Source of the DNA: Alteribacter lacisalsi
Lineage (GTDB): Bacteria; Bacillota; Bacilli; Bacillales; Salisediminibacteriaceae
Length of the DNA stretch: 64,000 nt
Direction: 5' to 3'
Assembly: GCF_003226345.1 (NCBI RefSeq)
Contig: NZ_PDOF01000001.1
Location: 682,001 to 746,000 of the forward strand
Shown here: positions 23,715 through 32,002 of the stretch, one piece after another
How positions within the stretch are numbered: the stretch's first letter is position 1
Layout: the number at the start of each line of letters is the position of its first letter
Notes under the pieces: model-generated
The model's input: only the letters and a program-made list of their open reading frames with translations
Databases searched by the model: none
What the model was told of the DNA's origin: nothing
Made by a program: the position numbers and the translations under genes

Positions 23715-25055
23715 TTATTTCGCCGCTTCCTCCTGACGCTGGAGCACACGCTCACTCGCCTCGCTCACCTGCCTGCGAAGGTCTGACAGGTCTCTCGTCA
23801 ATTTCCCGCCGTGCTTTACCACGTTCCCCGCTACGAGAACAGTATCCACGTTTTCCGGGCGTGCGCTCTGGACGATCGCCCCGGCATAGGATCGGTTAAG
23901 CGGATGGAGGTTAAATGTGGCCGGATTGAGAATGACAACATCGGCTTCTTTACCCGGTTCCAGAGTTCCTGTCTTCTGATCCAGCTTGAGTGCTTTCGCT
24001 CCGTCCACAGTAGCAAAGGAGAGTACGTCTTTGACGGTAAGACCGAGTTCGCCGGGCATTTCACCGGCATCGAGTGTTTTTTCGTTCTGTCTGGCTCGTT
24101 CCGCCTGGAGGGCAAATTTCATCTGGGTAAACATGTCGCCCGCTGTGGAGACTACGACATCGACTCCAAGCGTCACCAGTCCCTTGCGCTCGTGGAGAAG
24201 CCCTGTAGCCGGGTATCCATGCCCCATCATCATCTCCACTTCCGGAGTGACCGAGAGAGACGCGCCGCTCTCGGCTATCCGTTTGTACTCTTCCGGCTGA
24301 ATGCGGTTGACGTGCACCAGGTTCAGTCGGTCAGACAGAAGACCGGCCTCATGAAGACGGGTGATTGATCGGTCATGGGGTCCCCACGTGCCGAAGCCAA
24401 TATGCATCGACGCGATCGCATCCAGTTCTTCGGAGAGCCGGATGTCATCAACCGCTGCCTCCCATGCGCTGAATTCCGGCCCGCGGATGCCGAGTGCCAT
24501 CGTCAGAAGCTGATCGTCCGATTGAAAGTACTCCCGTTTCACTCTCCGACTCTCGTCCTCCGGGTGCCGTTTTTCGCTCTCCCGGTCCCAGTATTCCCCG
24601 CGGCCGGGAATGCCGTGCGCATACACGCCGCGGATCCCGGCATCACGAAGTCCCTTAATCGCCGCATCGGCATGTTCCGGTGTTTCCAGCATCGTGTAAT
24701 CCAGCACCGTGGTGACCCCCGCATCAAGAGCCTCGAGCGCTCCCCACAGGTTGGCAATGTAATAATCCTCAGTGCTCAGCTGGGAGCCGAGATTTCCGTA
24801 GTAGATCTTTTCCAGATAAGTTGGGAGCGACCAGTCGGTACCGATGTGCCTCAGCAGCGACTCCCACACGTGCCGGTGCGTATCCACAAGCCCCGGCATC
24901 ACAATCTTCCCCTCCGCATCAATCGTCTCCGTATCTTCAGCATCAATGTCCGGACCAATCTCTTTAATGAATTTTCCCTCGATCAGCACGTCCTGCCTGT
25001 GCCCGTGAAAAGTCCGGTCAAGCACCACGCCGTTTTTAATCAGTAGTCGTTTCAA
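23715..25055 (-). CDS. Amidohydrolase (ATZ/TRZ-type TIM-barrel metal-dependent hydrolase)
   Basis: The 446-residue protein has the amidohydrolase layout: MPGLVDTHRHVWESLL provides the HxH metal ligands, the strand-5 histidine is in SMHIGFG, the strand-6 histidine in LVHVNRI, and the catalytic aspartate in LGVDVVVST. A C-terminal beta segment (LEPGKEADVVILN) completes the family fold. The glutamate that follows the strand-5 histidine in deaminases (HxxE) is a glycine here, so a simple cytosine- or atrazine-type deaminase role is uncertain. Start ATG has AGGAGG upstream. It converges on the paaK operon. Confidence 0.85.
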   Translation of the reverse strand: MKRLLIKNGVVLDRTFHGHRQDVLIEGKFIKEIGPDIDAEDTETIDAEGKIVMPGLVDTHRHVWESLLRHIGTDWSLPTYLEKIYYGNLGSQLSTEDYYIANLWGALEALDAGVTTVLDYTMLETPEHADAAIKGLRDAGIRGVYAHGIPGRGEYWDRESEKRHPEDESRRVKREYFQSDDQLLTMALGIRGPEFSAWEAAVDDIRLSEELDAIASMHIGFGTWGPHDRSITRLHEAGLLSDRLNLVHVNRIQPEEYKRIAESGASLSVTPEVEMMMGHGYPATGLLHERKGLVTLGVDVVVSTAGDMFTQMKFALQAERARQNEKTLDAGEMPGELGLTVKDVLSFATVDGAKALKLDQKTGTLEPGKEADVVILNPATFNLHPLNRSYAGAIVQSARPENVDTVLVAGNVVKHGGKLTRDLSDLRRQVSEASERVLQRQEEAAK

Positions 25056-25153
25056 CTGCCCGTCCTCCTTTTTTATACACAGTCGCTATACCCGACTGGG
25101 GAGGAGGTACACCTTATTTTTGGAAAAAGGAAGAAAGGGACTAGCTGAAAAGT

Positions 25154-25190
25154 AAAAAAACCGGACTGCAGTCTTGTGCCGTCCGGTTAT
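25154..25190 (-). terminator. Terminator of the small membrane-protein cluster
   Basis: On the minus strand ACCGGAC / GTCCGGT is followed by seven T's. It begins immediately after the stop at 25194. Confidence 0.8.
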
Positions 25191-25193
25191 GGT

Positions 25194-25680
25194 CTAGTTG
25201 TTTCCGGTAAAAGGATCCTGCTCGAGAAGAAGCGAGTTCAGTTGGGATAGATCCTTCTCTGCATCCAGCTGGATGCCATAACCTGAATCCCTCAGCATAT
25301 CCCTCAATTTGCTGATCGGTAATTTCCGGGAGGTCGTAAACAGTGTTTGAGGGAAATCGGGCGAGCTGTGTCTGAAGCAGATCAAGTTCAACTGTGTCCA
25401 TACCAGTGACAAAAGCCGCGGGATGCGCGGCACGGCCAGCTGTTGCCAACCCATTCGTTACTTCGGTTATTTTAGCCGTGACAACATTAGGCTTGGACCA
25501 ATCCTGATCAATCTGATGGGCGATCACACCTTCAAGTTCGGTGAGCGGCTGTTCCACTGCCGAGAAGGCGAGTGTATGCTGGGACTGCTGAATAGTGATT
25601 ATTCCAATTACGACAGCAGCGACCAGTAAAACATTGAGTGCGGCAGAAATGGCAAACATGAATTTAAGTTTTTTCTTCAT
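25194..25680 (-). pseudogene. Frameshifted exported/anchored hypothetical protein
   Basis: The ATG at 25680 with GAAAGGA upstream opens a frame whose first ~125 residues look native: signal anchor KKKLKFMFAISAALNVLLVAAVVIGII, then an acidic domain ending DLPEITDQQI. Past about 25305 that frame becomes Cys/Arg/Ser-rich and reads through the terminator to 25141. A second frame supplies KLRDMLRDSGYGIQLDAEKDLSQLNSLLLEQDPF and stops at 25194, just before the terminator. One indel near 25300-25315 would join them into ~160 residues. No family is recognised. Confidence 0.65.
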
Positions 25681-25704
25681 AAGATGGTAAATCCTTTCGG
25701 TACG

Positions 25705-26060
25705 TTATTCGAAATTAAAAAAGAAGGCGGGAACGATGAGAAGCAGGCTGATCGTAAGCATAATCAGTGAGATCCTTGCAGCCCGAGGACCGGGAAGATA
25801 CTTTCGTTCCATCAGAGCCTTACAGCCGAACAAGGTGGAAAAGTAGACAATCAGAACAATAAGACCGGATATACAGGGAATTCATAAACAAACTGAAAAA
25901 TGCAGGCCGCAACCGCGATCAGGACAAAGACGGCACTTGCTGCTCTGTAGGTTTCCCGGACCGGGGATTCCATCATCGGATCTCTCTGGCCTTTTCGCAG
26001 AAAAAGATTAGTAAGCGACAGAACAATAACAGTAAAAAGTATATAATTAATCACGGTCAT
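25705..26060 (-). pseudogene. Frameshifted small membrane protein
   Basis: The frame from ATG 26060 gives a 69-residue membrane protein that stops at 25851. The neighbouring frame continues without a stop as GLIVLIVYFSTLFGCKALMERKY, a long hydrophilic turn and ISLIMLTISLLLIVPAFFF, ending at 25705. Together they form a four-helix protein of about 117 residues; an indel near 25860-25875 separates them. The start overlaps the previous gene's stop (ATGA), so the three genes form one operon. Function is unknown. Confidence 0.6.
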
Positions 26061-26382
26061 AGGAATCGTCCTTTCTTTTCAGCTGCGAAGCAAAGATCTG
26101 AAAAAGCCACAGCCAGTCCCGCCAGTGCCGCTCCCCACTTGAGCAGCCGGTTCTGTCTTGGAAAGATAAGCACGAAAAGCAGAAAGCCGATCGGAATTAC
26201 ATATTTGTTTTCATAGAACGTCATCATACCTAAGAGAAACGAGCCTGTTATTTTCAGAAGCAGGAAGTCTTCCTTTTCCGCAAAAGTATCCATAAAAAAT
26301 AAAAAATATAGAAAATCACCATAAGAGCGGTGATCAGAAATAAGGCAGTCAGTGCTGTAACTATCATTTTGGCCCCTTTCAT
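26057..26382 (-). pseudogene. Frameshifted small membrane protein (first of the cluster)
   Basis: From ATG 26382 the frame reads MKGAKMIVTALTALFLITAL and a hydrophobic helix, then stops after 42 codons. A second frame carries DTFAEKEDFLLLKITGSFLLGMMTFYENKYVIPIGFLLFVLIFP to a stop at 26057. The frames meet at two adjacent runs of six T's on the minus strand (26293-26308), a classic slippage or sequencing-error site. The longer open frame beginning at 26416 has an unconvincing N-terminus. Together they make a ~108-residue protein with about four helices. Confidence 0.55.
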
Positions 26383-26559
26383 TATGGCAGAATCCTCGTA
26401 AAGGTGAATATACCATAAATTACCTTATATGAATACCGAAGAACTGCGTCTGAAGGAGCTGGAACCTTTGGTTTCAGCTTTTTTCATTGGAGGGAGGATG
26501 GAGGCCAATTGTCTTCCAGATTATGATAAGATTACCACGAAAGATCGGGGAGGGGAGCA

Positions 26560-26943
26560 ATGGTGAAACGATTATATCTTATCAGTCTGCTGTTTACTAT
26601 TTTCCTCACAGGCTGCGGCGGAGTGAACGTGAGCAGTACAGACAGGATGGAGATTTATGAAATGATCAGCTTTCAGGAAGCAAACGAAGACTCCCGGATG
26701 GAGACGGCCGATCAGGAGACGATTGATACATTCAGGGAAGCGTTCCGGAAGGCGGATCGGAGCAGGGGAACTGTCGACATGGCTGATCCGGATTATCTGG
26801 TAGCCTTCGGCGATGATAGCTTCTTTCTCTGGCTGAGCAACAGCGGCGGCTCCGTGATAGACACATCGGATACTCATACGCTGTATTCACTATCAGCAGG
26901 TGATTCCGAAACCCTCAGCCGGATTATTGATGAAATCTATTAA
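26560..26943 (+). CDS. Small lipoprotein of unknown function
   Basis: The 127-residue protein has a lipoprotein signal peptide with lipobox LTGC (Cys19) after a hydrophobic core LISLLFTIFLTG, so it should be anchored outside the membrane by a diacylglyceryl cysteine. The mature part is acidic and ends in a small alpha/beta domain of a kind seen in short Bacillus lipoproteins such as YhfM. I cannot name the family. GGGGAGGGGAG precedes the ATG. It is intact, unlike its neighbours on either side. Confidence 0.72.
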   Translation: MVKRLYLISLLFTIFLTGCGGVNVSSTDRMEIYEMISFQEANEDSRMETADQETIDTFREAFRKADRSRGTVDMADPDYLVAFGDDSFFLWLSNSGGSVIDTSDTHTLYSLSAGDSETLSRIIDEIY

Positions 26944-26960
26944 AGCAGGAGAATGCAGTT

Positions 26961-27262
26961 ATGAACACAATCGGAATCATAGTCGCTGCCGTGTGGGCCG
27001 CGATCCTTATCCCGTTCCTTGCAAAAGCATGGAGAGACCATCAGGTCACCCGATACAGTTACTCATTATCCTTACGGCAGTCGTTTATATTACCGGGAGT
27101 ATTTTTGAAGTTGAAGCAATCAGATACACTGCTGTGAGCGTGTTTATCGTCTTAATGATCAAGCCGAGCTGTGAATTATGGAAATCGAACAGGGTAAAAA
27201 GCACATACAGCTTTGGACTTTTAATCTTTTTAGCAGCCGCTCAAACGCTGATGCTGGTGTAA
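26961..27262 (+). pseudogene. Frameshifted small membrane protein
   Basis: ATG 26961 has GCAGGAGAA upstream and begins MNTIGIIVAAVWAAILIPFLAKAWRDHQ, a good N-terminal helix. That frame then turns Ser/Arg-rich and ends early at about 27137. A second frame picks up at about 27040 as HPIQLLIILTAVVYITGSIFEVEAIRYTAVSVFIVLMIKP and ends with another helix at 27262. One indel near 27035-27050 would restore a ~100-residue three- or four-helix protein. Unknown function; 17 bases after the lipoprotein gene. Confidence 0.55.
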
Positions 27263-27323
27263 TTGGGAATGTTTATGTCTGGCACCAGAAGCCCGAATCC
27301 GCTATAGTTTTTAAAAAGGGGCG

Positions 27324-27851
27324 ATGACGATGGCAGGAGAAGCGGCAGTATTTCTTGCAGTAAGTCTTGACGGATGCATTGCGACAAGAGATGACGGAGT
27401 CGATTGGCTGAACAATGTTCGCGGCGAAGGGGACAACGGGTATGGAGCATTTTACAGCACCGTTGATACAGTCGTTATGGGCAGGCGCACCTACGACTGG
27501 ATGATGGAGGAAACAGACGGGGAATACCCGTATGAAGGGAAACCCGGTTATGTAATCAGCGAGGACCGGCGCAGGCCGACGGAGCACGTGTCCTTTACAA
27601 AAAGTCCGGTTAATCTGATCCAGCAGCTGAAAAGGGACGGACGGCGAATCTGGATCGTGGGCGGAAGTCTTCTTATTCATTCCCTGCTCGAGGCAGAGGA
27701 AGTAGATGAGCTGATTCTAACCATGGCACCGGTCATTTTAGGCGACGGCATACCGCTATTTTATAAAAGCAGGGTGGCTCAGTCCTTTTCACTCAAATCA
27801 ACCAGGCGGTACGGTGATTTTGTGGAACTGCACTACCTTAAGGAGGCGTAG
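27324..27851 (+). CDS. Dihydrofolate-reductase-like / RibD C-terminal family reductase
   Basis: The 175-residue protein matches the DHFR-fold RibD C-terminal family (YyaP/YwjB type). It has FLAVSLDGCIATRDDGVDWL at the start, VVMGRRTYDWMM for NADPH binding, IWIVGGSLLIHSLLEAEEVDELIL, and PVILGDGIPLF near the end. Such proteins are putative NADPH-dependent reductases outside the folate pathway. Start may be ATG 27324 or ATG 27330; the AAAAAGGGG site is better spaced for the second. It is followed after three bases by the HEAT-like gene, so they form a pair. Confidence 0.85.
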   Translation: MTMAGEAAVFLAVSLDGCIATRDDGVDWLNNVRGEGDNGYGAFYSTVDTVVMGRRTYDWMMEETDGEYPYEGKPGYVISEDRRRPTEHVSFTKSPVNLIQQLKRDGRRIWIVGGSLLIHSLLEAEEVDELILTMAPVILGDGIPLFYKSRVAQSFSLKSTRRYGDFVELHYLKEA

Positions 27852-27854
27852 GCG

Positions 27855-28409
27855 ATGAACAGCCAGATGGATAAAGAAACCAAGGGGCAGTTCGACCGTC
27901 TTGAGGGGGAGGATCGTGAACTGCAGATGGAAGCATTCTCCCAGCTTACGGCTACGGTGGACGAGCCTGTTGACTGGGCATACGAGGTATGGGACGAACT
28001 CCTCAGCTGGCTCACGGACAGCGATAACCACCGGCGTTCCCGCGGTGCCCAGCTTCTCGCCGGGCTGGCCAAGAGCGACCCGGAAAATCGGATCACAGCA
28101 GATTTTCCAGCTTTATGGGCAGTAACGAGTGACGATAAGTTCGTCACCCTCCGTCACAGCCTTCAATCAATCTGGAAGGTCGGTCTTGCAGGTGACAAGC
28201 AGCGTGAACTCGTAATGAACAACCTCACAGAGCGTTTTCACAACCCGGCTCATAAACACGCCACGCTGATCCGTTTCGACATTATCTCAGGAATGAAGGA
28301 ACTCTACGATGCCACCGGAGATGAGAGCGTCCGTGATACAGCACTCAGCCTGATTGATACCGAAAAAGATGAAAAGTACCGGAAAAAGTACGCGAAAGTA
28401 TGGAAATAA
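27855..28409 (+). CDS. HEAT-like helical repeat protein, function unknown
   Basis: The 184-residue soluble protein is all-helical with repeated helix pairs such as SDNHRRSRGAQLLAGLAKSDP and DKFVTLRHSLQSIWKVGLAG, which look like HEAT/armadillo-type units. No catalytic motif is visible. It starts right after the reductase gene with AAGGAGG overlapping that gene's end, so it is co-translated with it. A terminator follows. The role is unknown, possibly a scaffold. Confidence 0.7.
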   Translation: MNSQMDKETKGQFDRLEGEDRELQMEAFSQLTATVDEPVDWAYEVWDELLSWLTDSDNHRRSRGAQLLAGLAKSDPENRITADFPALWAVTSDDKFVTLRHSLQSIWKVGLAGDKQRELVMNNLTERFHNPAHKHATLIRFDIISGMKELYDATGDESVRDTALSLIDTEKDEKYRKKYAKVWK

Positions 28410-28417
28410 GAATCGAC

Positions 28418-28447
28418 CGACGTCCTGAACCCGGGACGTTTTTTTAC
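28418..28447 (+). terminator. Terminator of the reductase/HEAT pair
   Basis: Stem ACGTCC / GGGACGT region (28421-28439) followed by TTTTTTT. Confidence 0.8.
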
Positions 28448-28499
28448 AGTAAAATCAGAAAATTCCGCCTCTGGCGTTTCATCTCACAGGCATTTCCGG

Positions 28500-28530
28500 T
28501 ATAATAGACTTTAAGTTTCGTTAAACGAAA
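28500..28530 (+). promoter_or_regulatory. pepF promoter -10 with a downstream palindrome
   Basis: TATAAT (28500-28505) is followed by the palindrome TTTCGT-TAA-ACGAAA (28516-28530), which would lie over the transcription start. A repressor site or a small 5' hairpin are both possible. Confidence 0.45.
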
Positions 28531-28575
28531 TAATGCGCGCTATTCCGACAAAATCTCTGAAAGGATGCGATACAT

Positions 28576-30381
28576 ATGACAAATGCAACAAGCGGCACAC
28601 TCACCCGTCAGGAAGTCCCGACGGATCAGACGTGGAATCTGACTGACCTTTTTGAATCGAGGGAATCTTGGGAGGAAGAGCTGAAAGCCATCCCGGAAGC
28701 CACAGAAAACGTGACACGCTTTAAGGGTCAGCTCGCCCTTAGCGCTCAGACACTCTATAACTGTCTTGAAGCGGCGGACGAGCTGCACGCCCGCGTAACC
28801 CGGATGGCCACCTATGCCATGCTGAACCTGAGCGGTGACGGAACCAATCCCCAGCACCAGTCCAATGCGGCCCGTGCAGGTGCCGCGGCATCAAAAGTCG
28901 GTGCTGACACGGCCTTTATCCGTTCTGAAATTCTCGAACTGGATCAAGAAACTGTACATAAATTTCAGGAGGCTGTCCCGCAGCTCAAGGAGTTTGACAA
29001 AACCCTGTCCGACATTCTTGATTCAAAGCCGTACCGCCTTTCTGCAGATGCAGAGGAGATGCTCGCGTCGTTCGGTGAAGTCCACTCCGCTCCTTATATG
29101 ATTTACGAGCGGAGCAAAACGTCGGATATGACCTTCCCTGATTTTACTGTAAACGGAAAAACATATCCGCTAACGTTCAACACCTTTTCCAAATACGAAT
29201 CCAGTAAAGACCCTGATGTGCGCCAGGCTGCGTTCGATGCATTCAGTGCTACGCTGAAAACATACAACAATACGTACGCGGCGACACTGGCTACAGAAGT
29301 GAAAAAGCAGGTCATTGAATCCCGCCTTCGCGGCTTCAATTCCGTTACAGACTTTCTTCTTCATGAGCAGCAGGTCACACCGGAAATGTACCACCGTCAG
29401 CTCGATGTGATCCAGAAGGATCTTGCTCCTGTAATGCGCCGGTTTGCCGCTTTGAAAAAGCGCGTCCTCGGGCTTGAAAAAATGACCTACGCAGACCTGA
29501 AGGCACCGCTTGATCCGGATTATGATCCGGATACGAACTACGAGGAAGCAGGTAAAACGGTGCTCGAATCTCTCGAAATTATGGGACCTGAATACATGGA
29601 AATTATGGAACGCGGCGTCCGTGACCGCTGGGTGGACCGGGCCGATAACGTTGGAAAACGGAGCGGCGCGTTCTGCGCAAGCCCTTACGGCGTGCATCCC
29701 TACATTCTCATGACTTGGACCGGGTCTATGCGAGATGCGTTTACCCTTGCCCACGAGCTTGGCCACGCCGGCCACTTCAGCCTGGCAGGGCGCTACCAGC
29801 GTCTGTCCGGCACACGCCCGAGCCGCTATTTCATTGAGGCCCCGTCCACGATGAACGAAATGCTGCTCCGTGAGCATATTCTCGGCAAAACCGAAGACGA
29901 CCGGATGCGCCGCTGGGTAATCCTTCAGTCTCTCGGCACGTATTACCACAACTTCGTGACTCACATTTTGGAAGGTGAACTGCAGCGCCGAATGTATGAA
30001 AAAGCGGACCAGGATGTGCCGGTAACGGCCACCCTTTTAAATGAAACGAAGCATCAGGTGCTCCAGGACTTCTGGGGTGAAGATGTGGAAGTGGACGAAC
30101 GCGCAGGATATACGTGGATGCGCCAGCCGCACTACTACATGGGACTTTACCCGTACACCTATTCCGCAGGACTTACTGCGTCAACGGCAGCAGCCGAAAC
30201 GTTTAAAGAAGAAGGCCAGGCTGCAGTTGAGCGCTGGCTGAGCGCCCTCAAAGCTGGCGGGACGATGAAGCCGCTTGATCTCATGAAAGAAGCGGGCGTG
30301 GATCTTACGACCGACGAACCGGTCAAAAAAGCCGTCGCCTATGTGGACCGTCTCGTGAGCGAGCTGGAGGAAAGCTTTTAA
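28576..30381 (+). CDS. pepF: Oligoendopeptidase F (M3B zinc metallopeptidase)
   Basis: The 601-residue protein is full length for PepF. The zinc motif HExxH is H393-E-L-G-H397 (TLAHELGHAGHFSL), and the third ligand glutamate lies in FIEAPSTMNEML about 25 residues on. A long N-terminal helical domain and ERAGYTWMRQPHYYMGLYPYTYSAGL near the C-terminus are family features. It cleaves short peptides in the cytosol and in Bacillus can affect signalling peptides. The ATG has GAAAGGA upstream. Monocistronic, with a terminator and then the hairpin array. Confidence 0.95.
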   Translation: MTNATSGTLTRQEVPTDQTWNLTDLFESRESWEEELKAIPEATENVTRFKGQLALSAQTLYNCLEAADELHARVTRMATYAMLNLSGDGTNPQHQSNAARAGAAASKVGADTAFIRSEILELDQETVHKFQEAVPQLKEFDKTLSDILDSKPYRLSADAEEMLASFGEVHSAPYMIYERSKTSDMTFPDFTVNGKTYPLTFNTFSKYESSKDPDVRQAAFDAFSATLKTYNNTYAATLATEVKKQVIESRLRGFNSVTDFLLHEQQVTPEMYHRQLDVIQKDLAPVMRRFAALKKRVLGLEKMTYADLKAPLDPDYDPDTNYEEAGKTVLESLEIMGPEYMEIMERGVRDRWVDRADNVGKRSGAFCASPYGVHPYILMTWTGSMRDAFTLAHELGHAGHFSLAGRYQRLSGTRPSRYFIEAPSTMNEMLLREHILGKTEDDRMRRWVILQSLGTYYHNFVTHILEGELQRRMYEKADQDVPVTATLLNETKHQVLQDFWGEDVEVDERAGYTWMRQPHYYMGLYPYTYSAGLTASTAAAETFKEEGQAAVERWLSALKAGGTMKPLDLMKEAGVDLTTDEPVKKAVAYVDRLVSELEESF

Positions 30382-30448
30382 AGATTGTTGAAAGAAGAGG
30401 AATTCCCAGTCGGGGAATTCCTTGATCATAAGGTTTATATAAAAAAGG

Positions 30449-30484
30449 GTTCCAGTTACGGATTTCGTAATTGGAACTTTTTTT
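30449..30484 (+). terminator. Terminator downstream of pepF
   Basis: GTTCCAGTTACG / CGTAATTGGAAC stem with a five-base loop and seven T's. A second hairpin without T's (GGAATTCCC/GGGGAATTCC, about 30399-30423) lies just before it. Confidence 0.85.
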
Positions 30485-30533
30485 AATTTGAATCCAGCAG
30501 TAAGAGGACTGGTTGAGTGGTAATTGGTGCAGG

Positions 30534-30780
30534 ATGTCCTAACTTCGGGAACCTTCGGCAAAGTGAGGACACTTCGCAAGGATGTGAAAGAGTTATGTCC
30601 TAACTTCGGCAAAGTGAGGACACTTCGCAAGGATGTGAAAGAGTTATGTCCTAACTTCGGCAAAGTGAGGATACTTCGCAAGGATGTGAAAGAGTTATGT
30701 CCTAACTTCGGCAAAGTGAGGACACATCGTAAGACTGAGAAAGAGATATGTCCTAACTTCGGGAAAGTGAGGACACTTAT
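30534..30780. repeat. Five-unit 51-bp tandem repeat, each unit a hairpin
   Basis: Units start at 30534, 30595, 30646, 30697 and 30748. The consensus is 51 bp; unit 1 has a 10-bp internal duplication and unit 5 is truncated. Each begins TGTCCTAACTTCGGCAAAGT and continues GAGGACA, which folds as TGTCCT-A-ACTT / AAGT-G-AGGACA around a CGGCA loop. Units abut directly with no unique spacers, so this is not CRISPR. A 17-codon frame (NFGKVRTLRKDVKELCP) is open through it but lacks a ribosome site. Confidence 0.85.
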
Positions 30781-30976
30781 CAAAAAGACGTCCTGAAGAC
30801 CTGACTCCCTGCGCTGTAATACAGGACAAATCCAGTCACACTCGGGAGGTTAACCACATAATTCTCAGGCAGCTAAAACCCTCCACCTCCTCATGCAATT
30901 ACTTCAAATTCCTGTTTTCTTTCCCCGCCAAATGGGTATTGGGGTGGTGGACGACCAATTCGAAGGAGGTTTTACG
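30781..30976. other. Intergenic stretch with no clear feature
   Basis: Apart from the ribosome site at 30962-30970 for the next gene, I see no ORF, clear promoter or hairpin here. Confidence 0.5.
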
Positions 30977-31630
30977 ATGGGTGAAGATTCACTTTACAAG
31001 CTGTCCCATTTCGAACGTGTCGGGGAACTGAGAGAGCTCGCACCGGAGCAGGTAAATGCCTTTCTTGCTTTTGACGAAAAAGCACTGGCTCCCGGCGCCA
31101 TTGACGGGAAGACGAAGGAACTGATCGCTGTGGCGGTGGCACATGTGACCGGATGTGCCTACTGTATCGAGGTACATACGGGAAAAGTAAAGCAGGAGGC
31201 ATCCAGGGAGGAAGTGGCTGAAGCGATTATGGTGGCAACAGCCCTTAAAGCGGGATCTGCAGCTGCTCATACTGTGAATGCCTACAACAGCTTTGACAGC
31301 AAAGGTTCAGACGAAATGTTTAAAGCATCTTATTTTGAGCGGATGCGGGAAGTGGCCGACATAGGAGGAGAAGCTTTCGAAGCATTCATGCAGTTTGACC
31401 GGGCCGCGATGAAGGGCGGTGCGATCGGTGCGAAGGAAAAAGAACTGATCGCTATTGCAGTGGCCCACGTGACGGGGTGCCCTTACTGTATTCACGTCCA
31501 CACGATGGCAGCCAAGGAAAAAGACATCACCATCGGAGAGCTCACAGAAGCCGTTATGGTGGCAACCGCGCTTAAAGCGGGGTCGGCAATGGCCCACGGT
31601 GTGAACGCATTAAATGCCTACGACAGATAA
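30977..31630 (+). CDS. Duplicated carboxymuconolactone decarboxylase (AhpD-like) family protein
   Basis: The ATG at 30977 has GAAGGAGG seven bases upstream and gives 217 residues; the longer frame from 30893 has no site. It holds two tandem AhpD-like domains. Each has the redox motif CxxC followed by His: C60-AY-C63..H67 and C168-PY-C171..H175, within near-identical AVAHVTGCxYCIxVHT sequences. AhpD-type proteins reduce peroxiredoxins or act as alkylhydroperoxidases. The internal duplication probably replaces a homodimer. Terminator follows. Confidence 0.88.
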   Translation: MGEDSLYKLSHFERVGELRELAPEQVNAFLAFDEKALAPGAIDGKTKELIAVAVAHVTGCAYCIEVHTGKVKQEASREEVAEAIMVATALKAGSAAAHTVNAYNSFDSKGSDEMFKASYFERMREVADIGGEAFEAFMQFDRAAMKGGAIGAKEKELIAIAVAHVTGCPYCIHVHTMAAKEKDITIGELTEAVMVATALKAGSAMAHGVNALNAYDR

Positions 31631-31654
31631 TCTTAAATACTGTAAATATTAAAA

Positions 31655-31688
31655 GCAGCCCCTGCAAAATAGCAGGGGCTGTTCGTTT
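31655..31688 (+). terminator. Terminator of the AhpD-like gene
   Basis: CAGCCCCTGC / GCAGGGGCTG perfect 10-bp stem with a six-base loop and a short T-rich tail. Confidence 0.82.
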
Positions 31689-31731
31689 GTGACTAATGAC
31701 GGAGACCGGAGATATACCGGCTGACGGTTTC

Positions 31732-31905
31732 TTATTTTGGCCGGTAATTACCGGATGATTTACGGTTTTCGATTTCTGCAAAGAATTTAAGGTCCTGCTC
31801 TTTTGCACGGGTATGTCTCAGGTTTTCAGTGTTCTTCCGGGAACGGGGTTTCAGCTTCTCAGGCATTGACTTGTGGTTTTCTTTTTCAGCATTGTTACTG
31901 GTCAT
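31732..31905 (-). CDS. Small basic hydrophilic protein, unknown
   Basis: The ATG at 31905 with GGAAGG upstream gives 57 residues; the longer frame to 31989 lacks a site. The protein is highly charged (EKENHKSMPEKLKPRSRKN, then EQDLKFFAEIENRKSS) with no hydrophobic core, as in small nucleic-acid-binding or stress/spore proteins. I cannot assign a family. About 100 bases upstream, on the same strand, is a strong hairpin and a sigma-A promoter, so it may be the target of a transcribed leader. Confidence 0.5.
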   Translation of the reverse strand: MTSNNAEKENHKSMPEKLKPRSRKNTENLRHTRAKEQDLKFFAEIENRKSSGNYRPK

Positions 31906-32002
31906 AGAGAGAACACCTTCCTTCCTATAGGATTGACCACCTGACTCCACACAACGCCCCGCGTATGGAAGGAGAAAGAAGTGGAGCAATATGTGCTTTT
32001 AA

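Noticed and set aside
30534-30780. CRISPR array
   Set aside because: Units abut with no unique spacers, and there are no cas genes.
30524-30796. 90-codon frame through the 51-bp repeats (and its antisense)
   Set aside because: The repeat period is a multiple of three, so frames stay open by chance; no ribosome site and no known protein.
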